Assembly (NCBI RefSeq): GCF_900110655.1 | Contig: NZ_FOEQ01000006.1 | Location: forward strand, 62,001-126,000 | Source: Pseudomonas soli | Lineage (GTDB): Bacteria; Pseudomonadota; Gammaproteobacteria; Pseudomonadales; Pseudomonadaceae | Reading direction: 5' to 3' | Length of the DNA stretch: 64,000 bases | Shown here: piece by piece, positions 1 to 7,366 of the stretch | Layout: every line of letters begins with the position of its first letter | Position numbering within the stretch: the first letter of the stretch is position 1 | Notes under the pieces: generated by a model | The model's database searches: none | Told to the model about the DNA's origin: nothing | The model's input: the letters and a program-made list of their open reading frames with translations, nothing else | Program-made: the position numbers and the translations under genes

Positions 1-1407
1 GCCTGGCTCAAAGCCAAGTGGCTGAACGACGAGTACCGCCCCGTTCGAACCGTGCGAAGCCTGCCGTTTCTCGGCTATGACGAAGACACCGGCACCTACT
101 GCTTCCCTGACTTTGGATTCCAGGGCGGGCGCGAGCTGCAGGTGAACAGCCATGGCTTCATCGAGGTTAAGGGCCGAGGGATCAAGACCGCCCTGGCCAC
201 CGTCAAGTTCGAGCGTGGGGACGAGTTCGATCCGTCCTGGTTCCGCGACTTCGTGGACGTCACCGGTTTGAATGGGCTCGCCGCTCTGTCCTGGTGGACC
301 GCGACCCTGTTCGTGCAGCAGATCGCCAGTCAGCAGGCGTCGTTCGGCTTCCTTGAGCTGAGCGGTGAACCTGGCTCTGGCAAATCCATGTTACTGCGCT
401 TCCTTTGGCGATTGCTGGGACGCGAAAACACCGAGGGCATCAAGCCAAGCGGATCTGGCGCCAGTGCTGTGGGCCTGCTGCGATCGTTCGCAGAGGTCAG
501 CAACCTGCCGCTGGTGCTGATCGAGTCCGACCGCACCTACATCGATGCACAGGGCCGTACCGTGACCATCCAATTCACCTGGGACGACGTCAAGCCGATG
601 TTCGACTATCACGCCCAGCTACGAGTTACGGGCGCGAAAACAACGGGCAACGAGAAGCGCGTGGACCTCTGGCGCGGCGCGCTGGCCATCGCACAGAACG
701 CAAGCGTCACCGGTGACGAAGCAACGCTATCGCGCATTGTGCACTTCCACTTCACGAAGGAAGGCCACAGCCTCGCCCTCAAGCCCAAAGCCGATCGACT
801 CAAGGCCATGAAGGCCACGCAACTCGGCGGTTACCTGCGCCGCTGCCTGACCAATGAAAAGGCATGGTTGGACCGGTACTTCGAGGCCTTCCAACGATTC
901 GAACGCAAGCTGATGGAGAACCCCGCCATCAGCGAAATGCGGATCTACCAATCCCACGCCCAAGTGCTGGCAGCAGCCTACGCCACACAGATGTTTTTCC
1001 CCGACTGGAGCAACCATGACCTGGACCAGTTGGCGGCACACATCGAGTCCCGCGCCATCGATCGGCAGCAGCGCTGCAAGTCGGAAGACCCCACGGCCGC
1101 GAAGTTCTGGCAGATCTACCACTACTTGAACGAGGACATGGTGACGACGATCGACGCGGACGGTGAACGGGAGGAAACCCGGGAGACGCTGAACCACAGC
1201 ACCGACAGAGAGCTGATCGCCATCAACATCGAGCACTTCCAGCAGCGCTGCAGGATGGCCGGCCAAGAGGTAATCCCCGATACACAGCTGCGTCGAGCTC
1301 TCGCCAGTAGCACAACCCACAAGTTCATCGAGCTGCGCAAAGCACGGTCACGCATAGAGAAGCGGTCCCTGAACCTGTGGTTCTTCAGCAAGCGTGGCGG
1401 GGCTTGA
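1..1407 (+). CDS. Phage replication helicase/primase, C-terminal part (5' end outside window)
   Basis: The frame is open from base 1 to the stop at 1407. A GTG at 52 could be read as a start, but the 17 codons before it continue the same protein-like sequence, so this is a larger protein cut by the window edge. A Walker A motif GEPGSGKS sits about 120 codons in, followed by a conserved acidic stretch (LPLVLIESD) and sensor-like residues, as in superfamily 3-type or DnaB-like phage helicase domains fused to primases. It most likely unwinds and primes phage DNA. The next 60-400 bases hold an iteron-like repeat region, which fits an initiator acting on a nearby origin. The exact family cannot be fixed without the missing N-terminus. 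Confidence 0.75.
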   Translation, partial: AWLKAKWLNDEYRPVRTVRSLPFLGYDEDTGTYCFPDFGFQGGRELQVNSHGFIEVKGRGIKTALATVKFERGDEFDPSWFRDFVDVTGLNGLAALSWWTATLFVQQIASQQASFGFLELSGEPGSGKSMLLRFLWRLLGRENTEGIKPSGSGASAVGLLRSFAEVSNLPLVLIESDRTYIDAQGRTVTIQFTWDDVKPMFDYHAQLRVTGAKTTGNEKRVDLWRGALAIAQNASVTGDEATLSRIVHFHFTKEGHSLALKPKADRLKAMKATQLGGYLRRCLTNEKAWLDRYFEAFQRFERKLMENPAISEMRIYQSHAQVLAAAYATQMFFPDWSNHDLDQLAAHIESRAIDRQQRCKSEDPTAAKFWQIYHYLNEDMVTTIDADGEREETRETLNHSTDRELIAINIEHFQQRCRMAGQEVIPDTQLRRALASSTTHKFIELRKARSRIEKRSLNLWFFSKRGGA

Positions 1408-1469
1408 AACGTTGGGGGTTTGCTCCTGTGGGGAGGGCTCCATGGGGTTGAAAGGAATTTGTGCGGAGC

Positions 1470-1816
1470 CCCCCGTTTTGTCCGGAACATCCGGAACATT
1501 TCTAACTTAAGAGAAAAATAATCAATAAATACAGGTAGTTAAATCAAAAAAAACGTTCCGGTAGCACCGGAACAGACCGGAACGCACCGGAACATATTCC
1601 GTTCCGGCATGTTCTGGAAATGTTCCGCTTTTGACCCTTGAGTCAACTTCAGCTGCAGCCCAGTAACCATGCGGGATACAGCGATTATCACGGAAAACCA
1701 CGTTCCGGCATGTTCCGGTAGTACCGGAACGTTTTGGAAAAGCTGGAAGCCACGTATTTCAAGGCCTCCAGAAAACGCCCCCGACAATGTTCCGGATGTT
1801 CCGGACAAAACGGGGG
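1470..1816. repeat. Candidate phage replication origin: 31-bp inverted repeat enclosing CCGGAAC iterons
   Basis: The 31 bases at 1470-1500 are the exact reverse complement of 1786-1816. Between and within the arms the heptamer CCGGAAC (or GTTCCGG) occurs 12 times exactly: starts at 1482, 1491, 1555, 1567, 1577, 1587, 1601, 1702, 1712, 1724, 1789 and 1798. One-mismatch copies lie at 1611 and 1622. Many are spaced 9 or 10 bp apart, close to one helical turn, and some form tight dyads (1555-1573, 1712-1730). The stretch 1501-1554 is AT-rich. It lies directly after the replication helicase gene. Known phages such as P4 have iteron origins bound by their own helicase-primase, so an origin is the best inference; a multi-site operator is the alternative. 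Confidence 0.6.
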
Positions 1817-1859
1817 ACTACACACGGGTGATTTTTTCACCCGCTCAAGGAGAGACGTC

Positions 1860-2222
1860 ATGCACAACAACAACCGCACCCTGGCCACCGTCATGGCCGA
1901 AGCCCAGGCCCACCAGCAGCGCCTGCCCGCAATCGTCACCGCTGGCACCCAGGCTCTACACCGCCTGGTGCCCCTTGCCCTGCGCGACACCGGCCAAAGC
2001 CGCGTCCTGGGCCGGTTCCTGCTGGGGGTCTACAACGGCGAGGACTTCCCCTTTGAACTCAGCGCCCTGCGCGGCCTGGACCTGCCGCTGTTCGAGGACT
2101 GCCTGAAGGTGCTGATGATGGATTACACCCCGGACCTAGAGGTCCACGAACGCATCCAGGGTGGCAACCAAATTTGGCAGCAACTGATCGAGCGATGGGC
2201 GCCGGAGGTCGTCGGGGAATGA
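1860..2222 (+). CDS. Hypothetical phage protein (DUF7673-like)
   Basis: This 120-residue soluble protein has no signal peptide or membrane segment. The ATG at 1860 is preceded by AAGGAGAG, whereas longer in-frame starts run back into the repeat region. The central segment (SGQSRVLGRFLLGVYNGEDFPF followed by LRGLDLPLFEDCL, shown here in part) resembles a short conserved family common in Pseudomonas mobile elements that I recall as DUF7673; its function is unknown. It is the first gene of a rightward early cluster and its stop overlaps the next start (ATGA). The role is not known. Confidence 0.6.
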   Translation: MHNNNRTLATVMAEAQAHQQRLPAIVTAGTQALHRLVPLALRDTGQSRVLGRFLLGVYNGEDFPFELSALRGLDLPLFEDCLKVLMMDYTPDLEVHERIQGGNQIWQQLIERWAPEVVGE

Positions 2223-2500
2223 TCGTGCGCTATCTGGTCAACGGCACCCCGAGCGAACTGCCGCTGCCCTCGATCTACCTGGAGAGAGCACGACCGGAGG
2301 ACCTGGCAGAACTGGTGGCCAGCGACTTTTGGCGACAACGGCAGGACGTAATGCCGCCCGTCCTAAGCCTGATCCACCTGGTGGAGGTGGACGGCTCGGA
2401 TCTTGGGGTTTTCGAAGTGCGTAGCGAGCTGCGCCCCGTGTTCACCGCTGCCGCGCTTTCCGTTCAACAGAACCAATTCAGAAGGAAACCGAAATGCTGA
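2219..2500 (+). CDS. Hypothetical phage protein
   Basis: This 93-residue protein has an ATG overlapping the TGA of the upstream gene (ATGA at 2219-2222), which implies translational coupling. It starts with a short beta-rich segment (MIVRYLVNG), contains many acidic residues and ends in a basic tail. No motif is recognised. Its last codons overlap the start of the CsrA gene (ATG at 2494), so the three genes form one tightly packed early unit. Confidence 0.55.
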   Translation: MIVRYLVNGTPSELPLPSIYLERARPEDLAELVASDFWRQRQDVMPPVLSLIHLVEVDGSDLGVFEVRSELRPVFTAAALSVQQNQFRRKPKC

Positions 2501-2688
2501 TTCTGACCCGCCGTATTGGCGAAACCATCCGCATCGATGACGACATTCAAGTCACGGTATTGGGCGTCAAGGGCAACCAGGTGCGCATTGGCGTAACCGC
2601 GCCAGACGCCGTCGAGGTGCACCGCCAGGAGGTCTACGAGCGCATCTATCGCGAGAGCGCGCAGCTTGATCCAGCCCTGCAGGGCTAG
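2494..2688 (+). CDS. csrA: Phage-encoded CsrA/RsmA family RNA-binding regulator
   Basis: This is a 64-residue protein of CsrA length, beginning [12 protein letters not shown] and containing [15 protein letters not shown] and VEVHRQEVY. In the family, Leu4 and Arg44 contact the GGA motif of target RNAs, and both positions are present (L4, R44). The C-terminal helix is followed by a short tail. CsrA dimers bind GGA in hairpin loops near ribosome sites and alter translation or stability. The gene overlaps the stop of the preceding ORF by 7 bases and lies inside the phage early cluster, so this is a prophage paralogue rather than the host rsmA. It could tune phage mRNAs or the host Gac/Rsm circuit; that part is inference. 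Confidence 0.93.
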   Translation: MLILTRRIGETIRIDDDIQVTVLGVKGNQVRIGVTAPDAVEVHRQEVYERIYRESAQLDPALQG

Positions 2689-2755
2689 TTGGGAATTGAC
2701 GGTGCCTAGGAGCGGCAACTCCAGGCACCAGCCACTACGAGAAGGAGAAACACCC

Positions 2756-2995
2756 TTGAAAGCATCCACCCCAAGCAGCAGCGGTTCGAAGGCTACCACA
2801 ACGCCGCGCCACCTGCAGGCGACCGCCATTGTCGGCGGCGCCCTCATTGGCTTCCTAGTCATGAAGACGCGGGAAGCGAGGAGCCAGCTGGAGAACGTGA
2901 CCCACACGGCGTGCCTACAGGGCGACCTGTCCGCCCAGGACGCCGCCCTGGTCCACCAACTGCTGGCGGCATCGCCACGCACCAACCTGATCTGA
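2756..2995 (+). CDS. Small putative membrane protein
   Basis: A 79-residue protein is predicted from TTG at 2756, chosen because GAAGGAGA lies 8-15 bases upstream and no ATG fits better. After a Ser/Thr-rich N-terminus, one hydrophobic helix (about residues 24-37, [14 protein letters not shown]) could span the membrane. The C-terminal 40 residues are polar. It sits between CsrA and the Arc repressor genes in the early cluster. No family is recognised. Small single-span phage proteins of this kind include exclusion and lysis-timing factors, but nothing here decides between them. Confidence 0.55.
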   Translation: MKASTPSSSGSKATTTPRHLQATAIVGGALIGFLVMKTREARSQLENVTHTACLQGDLSAQDAALVHQLLAASPRTNLI

Positions 2996-3009
2996 AGGAG
3001 CATGCATCG

Positions 3010-3399
3010 ATGACAACAACACACACCAACTCCCGCAACGCTGACAAGTTCGTGATCCGCCTGCCTGACGGCTTGAGAGGCCGCATCGCCGCAGTGGCGA
3101 GCGCCGCGCACCGCAGCATGAATTCGGAAATCGTCGCTCGCCTCACGCAGTCGATCGACGCTGACAACGACATGCACCAGGCCGGCGCGGTAACGGTGTT
3201 TCTGCCTGAGGTTGTCACCAATGAAATCAGCGGCCTGGCCCAGCTCAACGAGCGGTCAGTGAACGGCGAAATTACCGACCGGCTCAAGCGCTCCGCCGTC
3301 GTGGATCAGCTCAACGACGAGCAGGCCCGCATGATCGGCATCTTGCTGCGCAGGATCGAGGAGCTGGAATCGCGGCTGCAGTTGAAGGGGGCCGCGTGA
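3010..3399 (+). CDS. Arc-type ribbon-helix-helix DNA-binding protein with tandem domains
   Basis: This 129-residue protein has its ATG at 3010, preceded by AAGGAG. It holds two similar segments. The first (about residues 14-46) reads [17 protein letters not shown] and then [10 protein letters not shown]. The second (about 62-93) reads [15 protein letters not shown] and then [10 protein letters not shown]. Each has the strand-helix-helix pattern of Arc/MetJ repressors, with the conserved N-x-E-I turn between helices. A single-chain double Arc may bind DNA without needing separate dimerisation of each half. A C-terminal coiled-coil-like helix ([11 protein letters not shown]) may add oligomerisation. 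It is likely an early-gene regulator; targets are unknown. Confidence 0.8.
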   Translation: MTTTHTNSRNADKFVIRLPDGLRGRIAAVASAAHRSMNSEIVARLTQSIDADNDMHQAGAVTVFLPEVVTNEISGLAQLNERSVNGEITDRLKRSAVVDQLNDEQARMIGILLRRIEELESRLQLKGAA

Positions 3400-3662
3400 T
3401 GCTGATCGACGGCAACCTGGTCGCGGTGACAGACATCGAGATTGACGAGGCGCGGCGTCAGTTGGCCCTGCCTGAAGACTTCTTTCTGATGCAAGCGACC
3501 CAACGGCTTTACCACGACCCTGGCGACGGCACCGTGATGATTCCGCTGCCCGCTGACATGCTGGTGGTCAACTTCGAGAACAACACAGGGGACAGGAAAT
3601 TTGGTGTTGTCCGCATCAACTCTCTTAAATACAAACTAGAGGGATACCAAAAGGATACTTAA
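3399..3662 (+). CDS. Hypothetical phage protein
   Basis: This 87-residue protein starts from ATG at 3399, which overlaps the TGA of the Arc gene (TGATG); a GTG one codon earlier is possible. The sequence is mixed alpha/beta with no signal or membrane segment and no recognised motif. It closes the rightward early cluster. Thirty bases later comes a strong terminator (3693-3719), and in between are two direct copies of TAGATATC (3663-3670 and 3685-3692). Confidence 0.55.
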   Translation: MLIDGNLVAVTDIEIDEARRQLALPEDFFLMQATQRLYHDPGDGTVMIPLPADMLVVNFENNTGDRKFGVVRINSLKYKLEGYQKDT

Positions 3663-3692
3663 TAGATATCTACTAGGCATCCATTAGATATC

Positions 3693-3719
3693 AAAATGAG
3701 CGCTGCGGCGCTCATTTTT
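3693..3719 (+). terminator. Rho-independent terminator of the early cluster
   Basis: AAAATGAGCGC (3693-3703), a 4-base loop TGCG, then GCGCTCATTTT (3708-3718) form an 11-bp perfect stem ending in a T run. It lies 30 bases after the last early gene on the plus strand. A perfect DnaA-box nonamer TTATCCACA follows at 3736-3744. Confidence 0.85.
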
Positions 3720-3882
3720 GTTATTTCATGCAAAGTTATCCACAAGCGCTGATTGAGCTTGCCATCAAGAAACCAAATCCCACACTTACGAGAGAAATTC
3801 AACACGCTTAAAATTCTTGACGAACTGAAACTTTGGATCACAAAATATTAGCCATGTGCCATCATGCAAACGGAGTTACGCC

Positions 3883-4095
3883 ATGACACACCCAGCCCCT
3901 TGCCTCACTGAGCTGGCCGACGACATTGAAAGCCACGGAAACATGTTGGCGCTTCTGACCGACGTGCATGTTGCTGAACTTTCCCCACGAGGCAGGATTG
4001 GCCTGATTCAGTTGTCGTCGGAGTTGATGCGGGAGTACACAGACATCGAAGTTCGATTCAAGCGCTATCGTGCATCGTTGACGCCGAGTTGCTGA
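3883..4095 (+). CDS. Hypothetical phage protein
   Basis: This 70-residue soluble, mostly helical protein starts from ATG at 3883; CGGAG 8-12 bases upstream supports this start over the earlier GTG and ATG. No domain is recognised. Its 3' end overlaps the 3' end of the convergent Ogr-like gene by 31 bases (4065-4095). This compact layout suggests that the two transcripts could interfere with each other. Confidence 0.5.
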   Translation: MTHPAPCLTELADDIESHGNMLALLTDVHVAELSPRGRIGLIQLSSELMREYTDIEVRFKRYRASLTPSC

Positions 4096-4319
4096 AATAT
4101 CTCCTGCTGCCGGGTCCGGCTCATGCTGCTGAGGCGGTCGAACACGAGGCGGTCCATCATCTGCTCTGACGGCCGCAGCGTGTGGGAAAACGTCAGATGC
4201 GACACGAAGCGATGGCCACAGTCCTGGCAGTCACAGTAGAGGGAAACGAACTCCTTGGAGATATCGTTCCTGGAAGAGATCCGGCACTTTCCGCCACATT
4301 CCCTGCAGTACACTCGCAT
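4065..4319 (-). CDS. ogr: Ogr/Delta-like zinc-finger late transcription activator
   Basis: This 84-residue protein starts from the ATG at 4319. The N-terminal half has the zinc-binding pattern of P2 Ogr and P4 Delta: C5-x2-C8, then about 20 residues, then C29/C31 and C34 followed by GHRF. P2 Ogr is 72 residues. In P2 these proteins bind upstream of late promoters and recruit RNA polymerase to switch on head, tail and lysis genes. The gene lies just after the leftward portal gene, separated by 71 bases that hold a dyad (4341-4369). A longer in-frame start at 4394 would run through that dyad and is less likely. Targets are probably the divergent late promoters near 7260. Confidence 0.85.
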   Translation of the reverse strand: MRVYCRECGGKCRISSRNDISKEFVSLYCDCQDCGHRFVSHLTFSHTLRPSEQMMDRLVFDRLSSMSRTRQQEIFQQLGVNDAR

Positions 4320-4340
4320 AACCCACCCCGGTTCCAAATT

Positions 4341-4369
4341 GGGCACTATTCTGCCACAGGAAAGTGCCC
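4341..4369. promoter_or_regulatory. Dyad upstream of ogr
   Basis: GGGCACT (4341-4347) and AGTGCCC (4363-4369) form a perfect 7-bp inverted repeat with a 15-base spacer, in the 71-base gap between portal and ogr. There is no T run, so a terminator is less likely than a protein site or an RNA hairpin controlling ogr expression relative to portal. Confidence 0.35.
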
Positions 4370-4390
4370 GCTGCCGCCTAGGCCATGGAT

Positions 4391-5410
4391 TCATTGCGCA
4401 ACTGGCGCAGGCTCACGCCAACTTATACGGCGATCCTCTCGCAGCAGTTCGTTGACCTGGTCGAACAACTGGCAGATCGGCTTGATCTCATTGTTGGTAT
4501 AAACACGGTCGATTTTCTCGATATCACCAAACCCGCCGGAGTTTTCTGGAATGATTCCTGCCAACGCGGGATTCATGCGCCAGGCCGCGATAATGTCGTT
4601 CCTGGTGATGTTTTTCACCTTTTCCAATTCGTCCCGCGCTTGAAAGTCTCCCACAGGGATAATCTTGATCGCATTTTCCTGCCCCCCGGGAATATTGACG
4701 AACATCGAGCGGAAGTTACCTACACCTTTGCTCGCGCTGATCTGCGCCTGCAGGTTCTCTTCGTCCTCCTCCGACAGGTTGGGATCGTTGGTGTAGAAGA
4801 TGTAACCCGCGTGGGCACCGTTGCTGTAGTAGCGCCGGCGGAACAAGGTCGCGGCCTCGTTGAGCAGCAGCGCCTGCAGGCCGCCCAGGTAGTCGGGCAC
4901 GCCGTAGATGTTTTGCTCCACGTCGTAGTCCTTGATGTGGATAACCTCGTCCTGTTCGAACTCCTCTTCCTTGCTGTGCGGCAGCAACATGGTGAAGCCG
5001 CCATCCACCTTTACCCGCATGTTGAGCGCCGGCAGGTGCTCTAGCTCCAGGGCGTGGTCCGCGAAGTTGAAGTGCACCAGGAAGAACGCTTCCCCGAACA
5101 CCATGTAGTCCATCGCCGCGCAGCCCATGGTATGGGTGCTGCAGCCTGCCGAGGGGATGAACTCACGCAGCAGCAGGTTGCGCTTGAACTTGGGGATGGC
5201 GCCGTGGTGCGCGTTGGCACGCAACAGCCTGGCCAGACCAATCCGCGACACCGGCGGTTTGTACAGGCGGCCGTCGTCGGTGGGAAACACGCCCAGGTAC
5301 TCGCCCATGTTGGCAGTAAGCACCTGTTCCGGCTCTCCGAACGTGAACACCCGCGTTCGCTGTTCCGCGCTCTGCTGGGTGGGGTGGGTTTTTCTGCGTC
5401 GATTGGGCAT
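4391..5410 (-). CDS. Phage portal protein (P2 gpQ family)
   Basis: This 339-residue protein is near the 344 residues of P2 gpQ. It has the hallmarks of the PBSX/P2-type portal: an N-terminal segment with PVSRIGLARLLRANAHHG and FKRNLLLREF, a middle part with DYMVFGEAFF and LEHLPALNMRV, then VIHIKDYDVEQNIYGVPDYLGG, and a C-terminal AWRMNPALAGIIPENSGGFGD. Twelve copies form the dodecameric channel through which DNA enters and leaves the head and onto which terminase docks. It is transcribed leftward, downstream of the large terminase gene, whose open frame overlaps its first 248 bases. Confidence 0.95.
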   Translation of the reverse strand: MPNRRRKTHPTQQSAEQRTRVFTFGEPEQVLTANMGEYLGVFPTDDGRLYKPPVSRIGLARLLRANAHHGAIPKFKRNLLLREFIPSAGCSTHTMGCAAMDYMVFGEAFFLVHFNFADHALELEHLPALNMRVKVDGGFTMLLPHSKEEEFEQDEVIHIKDYDVEQNIYGVPDYLGGLQALLLNEAATLFRRRYYSNGAHAGYIFYTNDPNLSEEDEENLQAQISASKGVGNFRSMFVNIPGGQENAIKIIPVGDFQARDELEKVKNITRNDIIAAWRMNPALAGIIPENSGGFGDIEKIDRVYTNNEIKPICQLFDQVNELLREDRRISWREPAPVAQ

Positions 5411-7208
5411 GGGAAGCGCTCATCAGGTAGCGGCTACGGCGCCGCCGGTTGGTGTTCAGGGGTTCGTTGTGCAGGGCGTGCATCACCGCCCAGGCGATGT
5501 CGGCGTGGCCGGTGGCATCCGTCCTGGACGCACTGAAGGTGATCTGACCACCGCCGGTGGTGCCGCGCTTGATGGTCAGGAAGGCCTGGGCGATGTCGGT
5601 CCAGCCGGCGTCCCACTCGATCCGCGCCGCACGAATCACGTCTTGGGCTTTGAGCACCAACGTGGTTTTGGTCTCCAGGCTGTAGTGGATTTGCGTGGCG
5701 CGGGGGTAGAAGTCGTGCACCAGGTCGAACACGCCGATGCCGACACCGGTTGTATCGATACCGATGTGTTGCACGTTGAAGCGCTCGGTAAGCAACTTCA
5801 CCTGGTTGGCCTGGTAGGTGAACGACTGCCCCCGCCAACTGTGCTTTTCCAGGATCCTGAATTTGCCGCCCTGCTCCGCCGGCGGAGCCACCACCACACA
5901 GGTCGCATCGTCCCGGGTTCGGCTGGGGTCGTATCCCAGCCACACTGGGGCATCACCAAACGGACGGTCTTCGTGGGGCTTGTAGTCGTCCCACAAACCG
6001 AGGTCGGAGTAGCAGCTTTCGAGGTCCGCCAGCGCGAACGCTGACTGGGTGCTATCGATGAACTTGCACATGAATAGCTGCTCGAAACGCTCTTCGTCGT
6101 TCTCCAGGCGTAGGCGATCGATATCGAACAGGTTGCAGCCGCCGGCGATGGCGTCTTCCAGGGTGATGATCTTGCGCCACTGCCCATCCGGGCAAAGCGT
6201 GCCGGCGTGGACCTCGGCATCGCTGGGCCAGACGCCGGCCTTTTTGGCCCGCTTGCTGTTGCGGAAGGTCTCGCCCGTCCAAAACGGATAGGCCTCATGG
6301 GTGACCGCGCTGGGGGTCGAGAAATACGTCTGCCGCCACTTCGCATGGGCGGCCATACCGCTGGCTACGCCCTGGATCTTGTCGAAGCGCGGAATCCAGA
6401 AGATTTCGTCCACGTACAGGTGCCCGTGGTAGCTCTGCGCGGTGTTGGCGTTGGTGGACAGGAAACGCAGTTCGGCCCAGGGCTTGCCGTCCTTGCTGAG
6501 CTTGATCGGGTTGCCGGTCAGCTCGATGTCGAACCACTTGCTGGCAAACTCCACGATGTAGCTGCGAAACACCTCGGACTGGGCACGGCTGGCCGACAGG
6601 AAGATCTGGTTATCCCCCGTCAACACCGCGTCCATGAAGGCCTCGGCAGCAAAGTAGTAGGTCAGGCCGATCTGCCGAGACTTGAGGATGTTGCGGATCC
6701 GCGCCGTCAGCGGGTTCTTCTTGGCCTCGAACAGCTCCAGCTGGTAGTTGAACATCCTGGAGGTGAATTTCTCCAGGAAGTCCACTTCGGTCAGCTGGCT
6801 GATGTCGTTCTTCAGCGCCTTTTCCCGCTTCTTGCTGCCCCGCTCGCGACGCTCCTGGTTCGGCGCCTGGTCGCGCTCCTGGCGCTTGCGCGGGGCATCG
6901 CCATCCGCCGGCGCAGGTGGCCGGCTCGACTGTTTCAGCAACTTATCGCGGATCGAGGTCAGACGGTCCAGCTCGTCCAGTTCGGCCTTCGTCAGCGTTT
7001 CCTGCTTCTCCAGGATGAGGGTGATTCGCCGGCTCACAGCGGTCACCGGCTCTTCATCCGTCAGCATGTCGTCCCAGCCGCCCTGTCGGATCCAGTAGTA
7101 AATGATCCGCACGTTGGGCAGCTTCAGCTGAGCCTGGATTTCCTTCACCGATGCTCGGCGCAGGTAGAGGCGTTTAGCGGCCTCTTTGACTTCGATGGAG
7201 TAGTTCAT
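5163..7208 (-). CDS. Phage terminase large subunit (P2 gpP family) with abnormal C-terminal read-through
   Basis: The protein packages DNA into the head by ATP hydrolysis and cuts it at cos. An N-terminal helix-turn-helix-like region (about residues 1-55) precedes a charged linker. The ATPase carries KSRQIGLTYYFA as Walker A-like and HLYVDEIFWI as Walker B, and a nuclease part with WLGYDPSRTRDDA and HIGIDTTGVG follows. The open frame gives 681 residues; P2 gpP has 590. Residues up to about 590 (MHALHNEPL) look like the family. The last 82 lie wholly over the portal gene in another frame and are Arg/Pro/Gly-rich like out-of-frame coding. A TGATGA in the neighbouring frame (5425-5420) would end the protein just before the portal ATG, so an indel near 5430-5460 is suspected. 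Confidence 0.92.
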   Translation of the reverse strand: MNYSIEVKEAAKRLYLRRASVKEIQAQLKLPNVRIIYYWIRQGGWDDMLTDEEPVTAVSRRITLILEKQETLTKAELDELDRLTSIRDKLLKQSSRPPAPADGDAPRKRQERDQAPNQERRERGSKKREKALKNDISQLTEVDFLEKFTSRMFNYQLELFEAKKNPLTARIRNILKSRQIGLTYYFAAEAFMDAVLTGDNQIFLSASRAQSEVFRSYIVEFASKWFDIELTGNPIKLSKDGKPWAELRFLSTNANTAQSYHGHLYVDEIFWIPRFDKIQGVASGMAAHAKWRQTYFSTPSAVTHEAYPFWTGETFRNSKRAKKAGVWPSDAEVHAGTLCPDGQWRKIITLEDAIAGGCNLFDIDRLRLENDEERFEQLFMCKFIDSTQSAFALADLESCYSDLGLWDDYKPHEDRPFGDAPVWLGYDPSRTRDDATCVVVAPPAEQGGKFRILEKHSWRGQSFTYQANQVKLLTERFNVQHIGIDTTGVGIGVFDLVHDFYPRATQIHYSLETKTTLVLKAQDVIRAARIEWDAGWTDIAQAFLTIKRGTTGGGQITFSASRTDATGHADIAWAVMHALHNEPLNTNRRRRSRYLMSASHAQSTQKNPPHPAERGTANAGVHVRRAGTGAYCQHGRVPGRVSHRRRPPVQTAGVADWSGQAVACQRAPRRHPQVQAQPAAA

Positions 7209-7259
7209 GGGCCGCAGTCTATGCGGCGAAAAACCTGAAAACGCGGGGTAAAACTGCGT

Positions 7260-7290
7260 GAAATTCCTAGATCGTGGAAATAGGAATTTC
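7260..7290. promoter_or_regulatory. Perfect dyad in the divergent late-promoter region
   Basis: GAAATTCCTA at 7260-7269 and TAGGAATTTC at 7281-7290 are a perfect 10-bp inverted repeat with an 11-base spacer. It lies in the 158-base gap between the leftward terminase gene (start 7208) and the rightward scaffold gene (start 7367). In P2 the two late promoters facing apart here are activated by Ogr. The dyad's centre-to-centre spacing of about two helical turns suits a dimeric activator or repressor. Binding by Ogr is inference. Confidence 0.5.
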
Positions 7291-7366
7291 GCTCAAACAA
7301 AGCGTTTGGCCGGTGCCGACCGGCTCCCTATCGTGGCGCTCATCGACCACCACCGAGCCACCCACA

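Noticed and set aside
1470..1816. Iterons considered as a CRISPR array
   Set aside because: The repeated unit is 7 bp, in both orientations, with spacers of 2-3 bp in many cases and no cas genes, so it is not CRISPR.
3969..3995. A P2-like cos site around the GGGGAAAG on the minus strand
   Set aside because: The match to the P2 cos core is partial and lies inside a small open frame; without a relative for comparison it cannot be supported.
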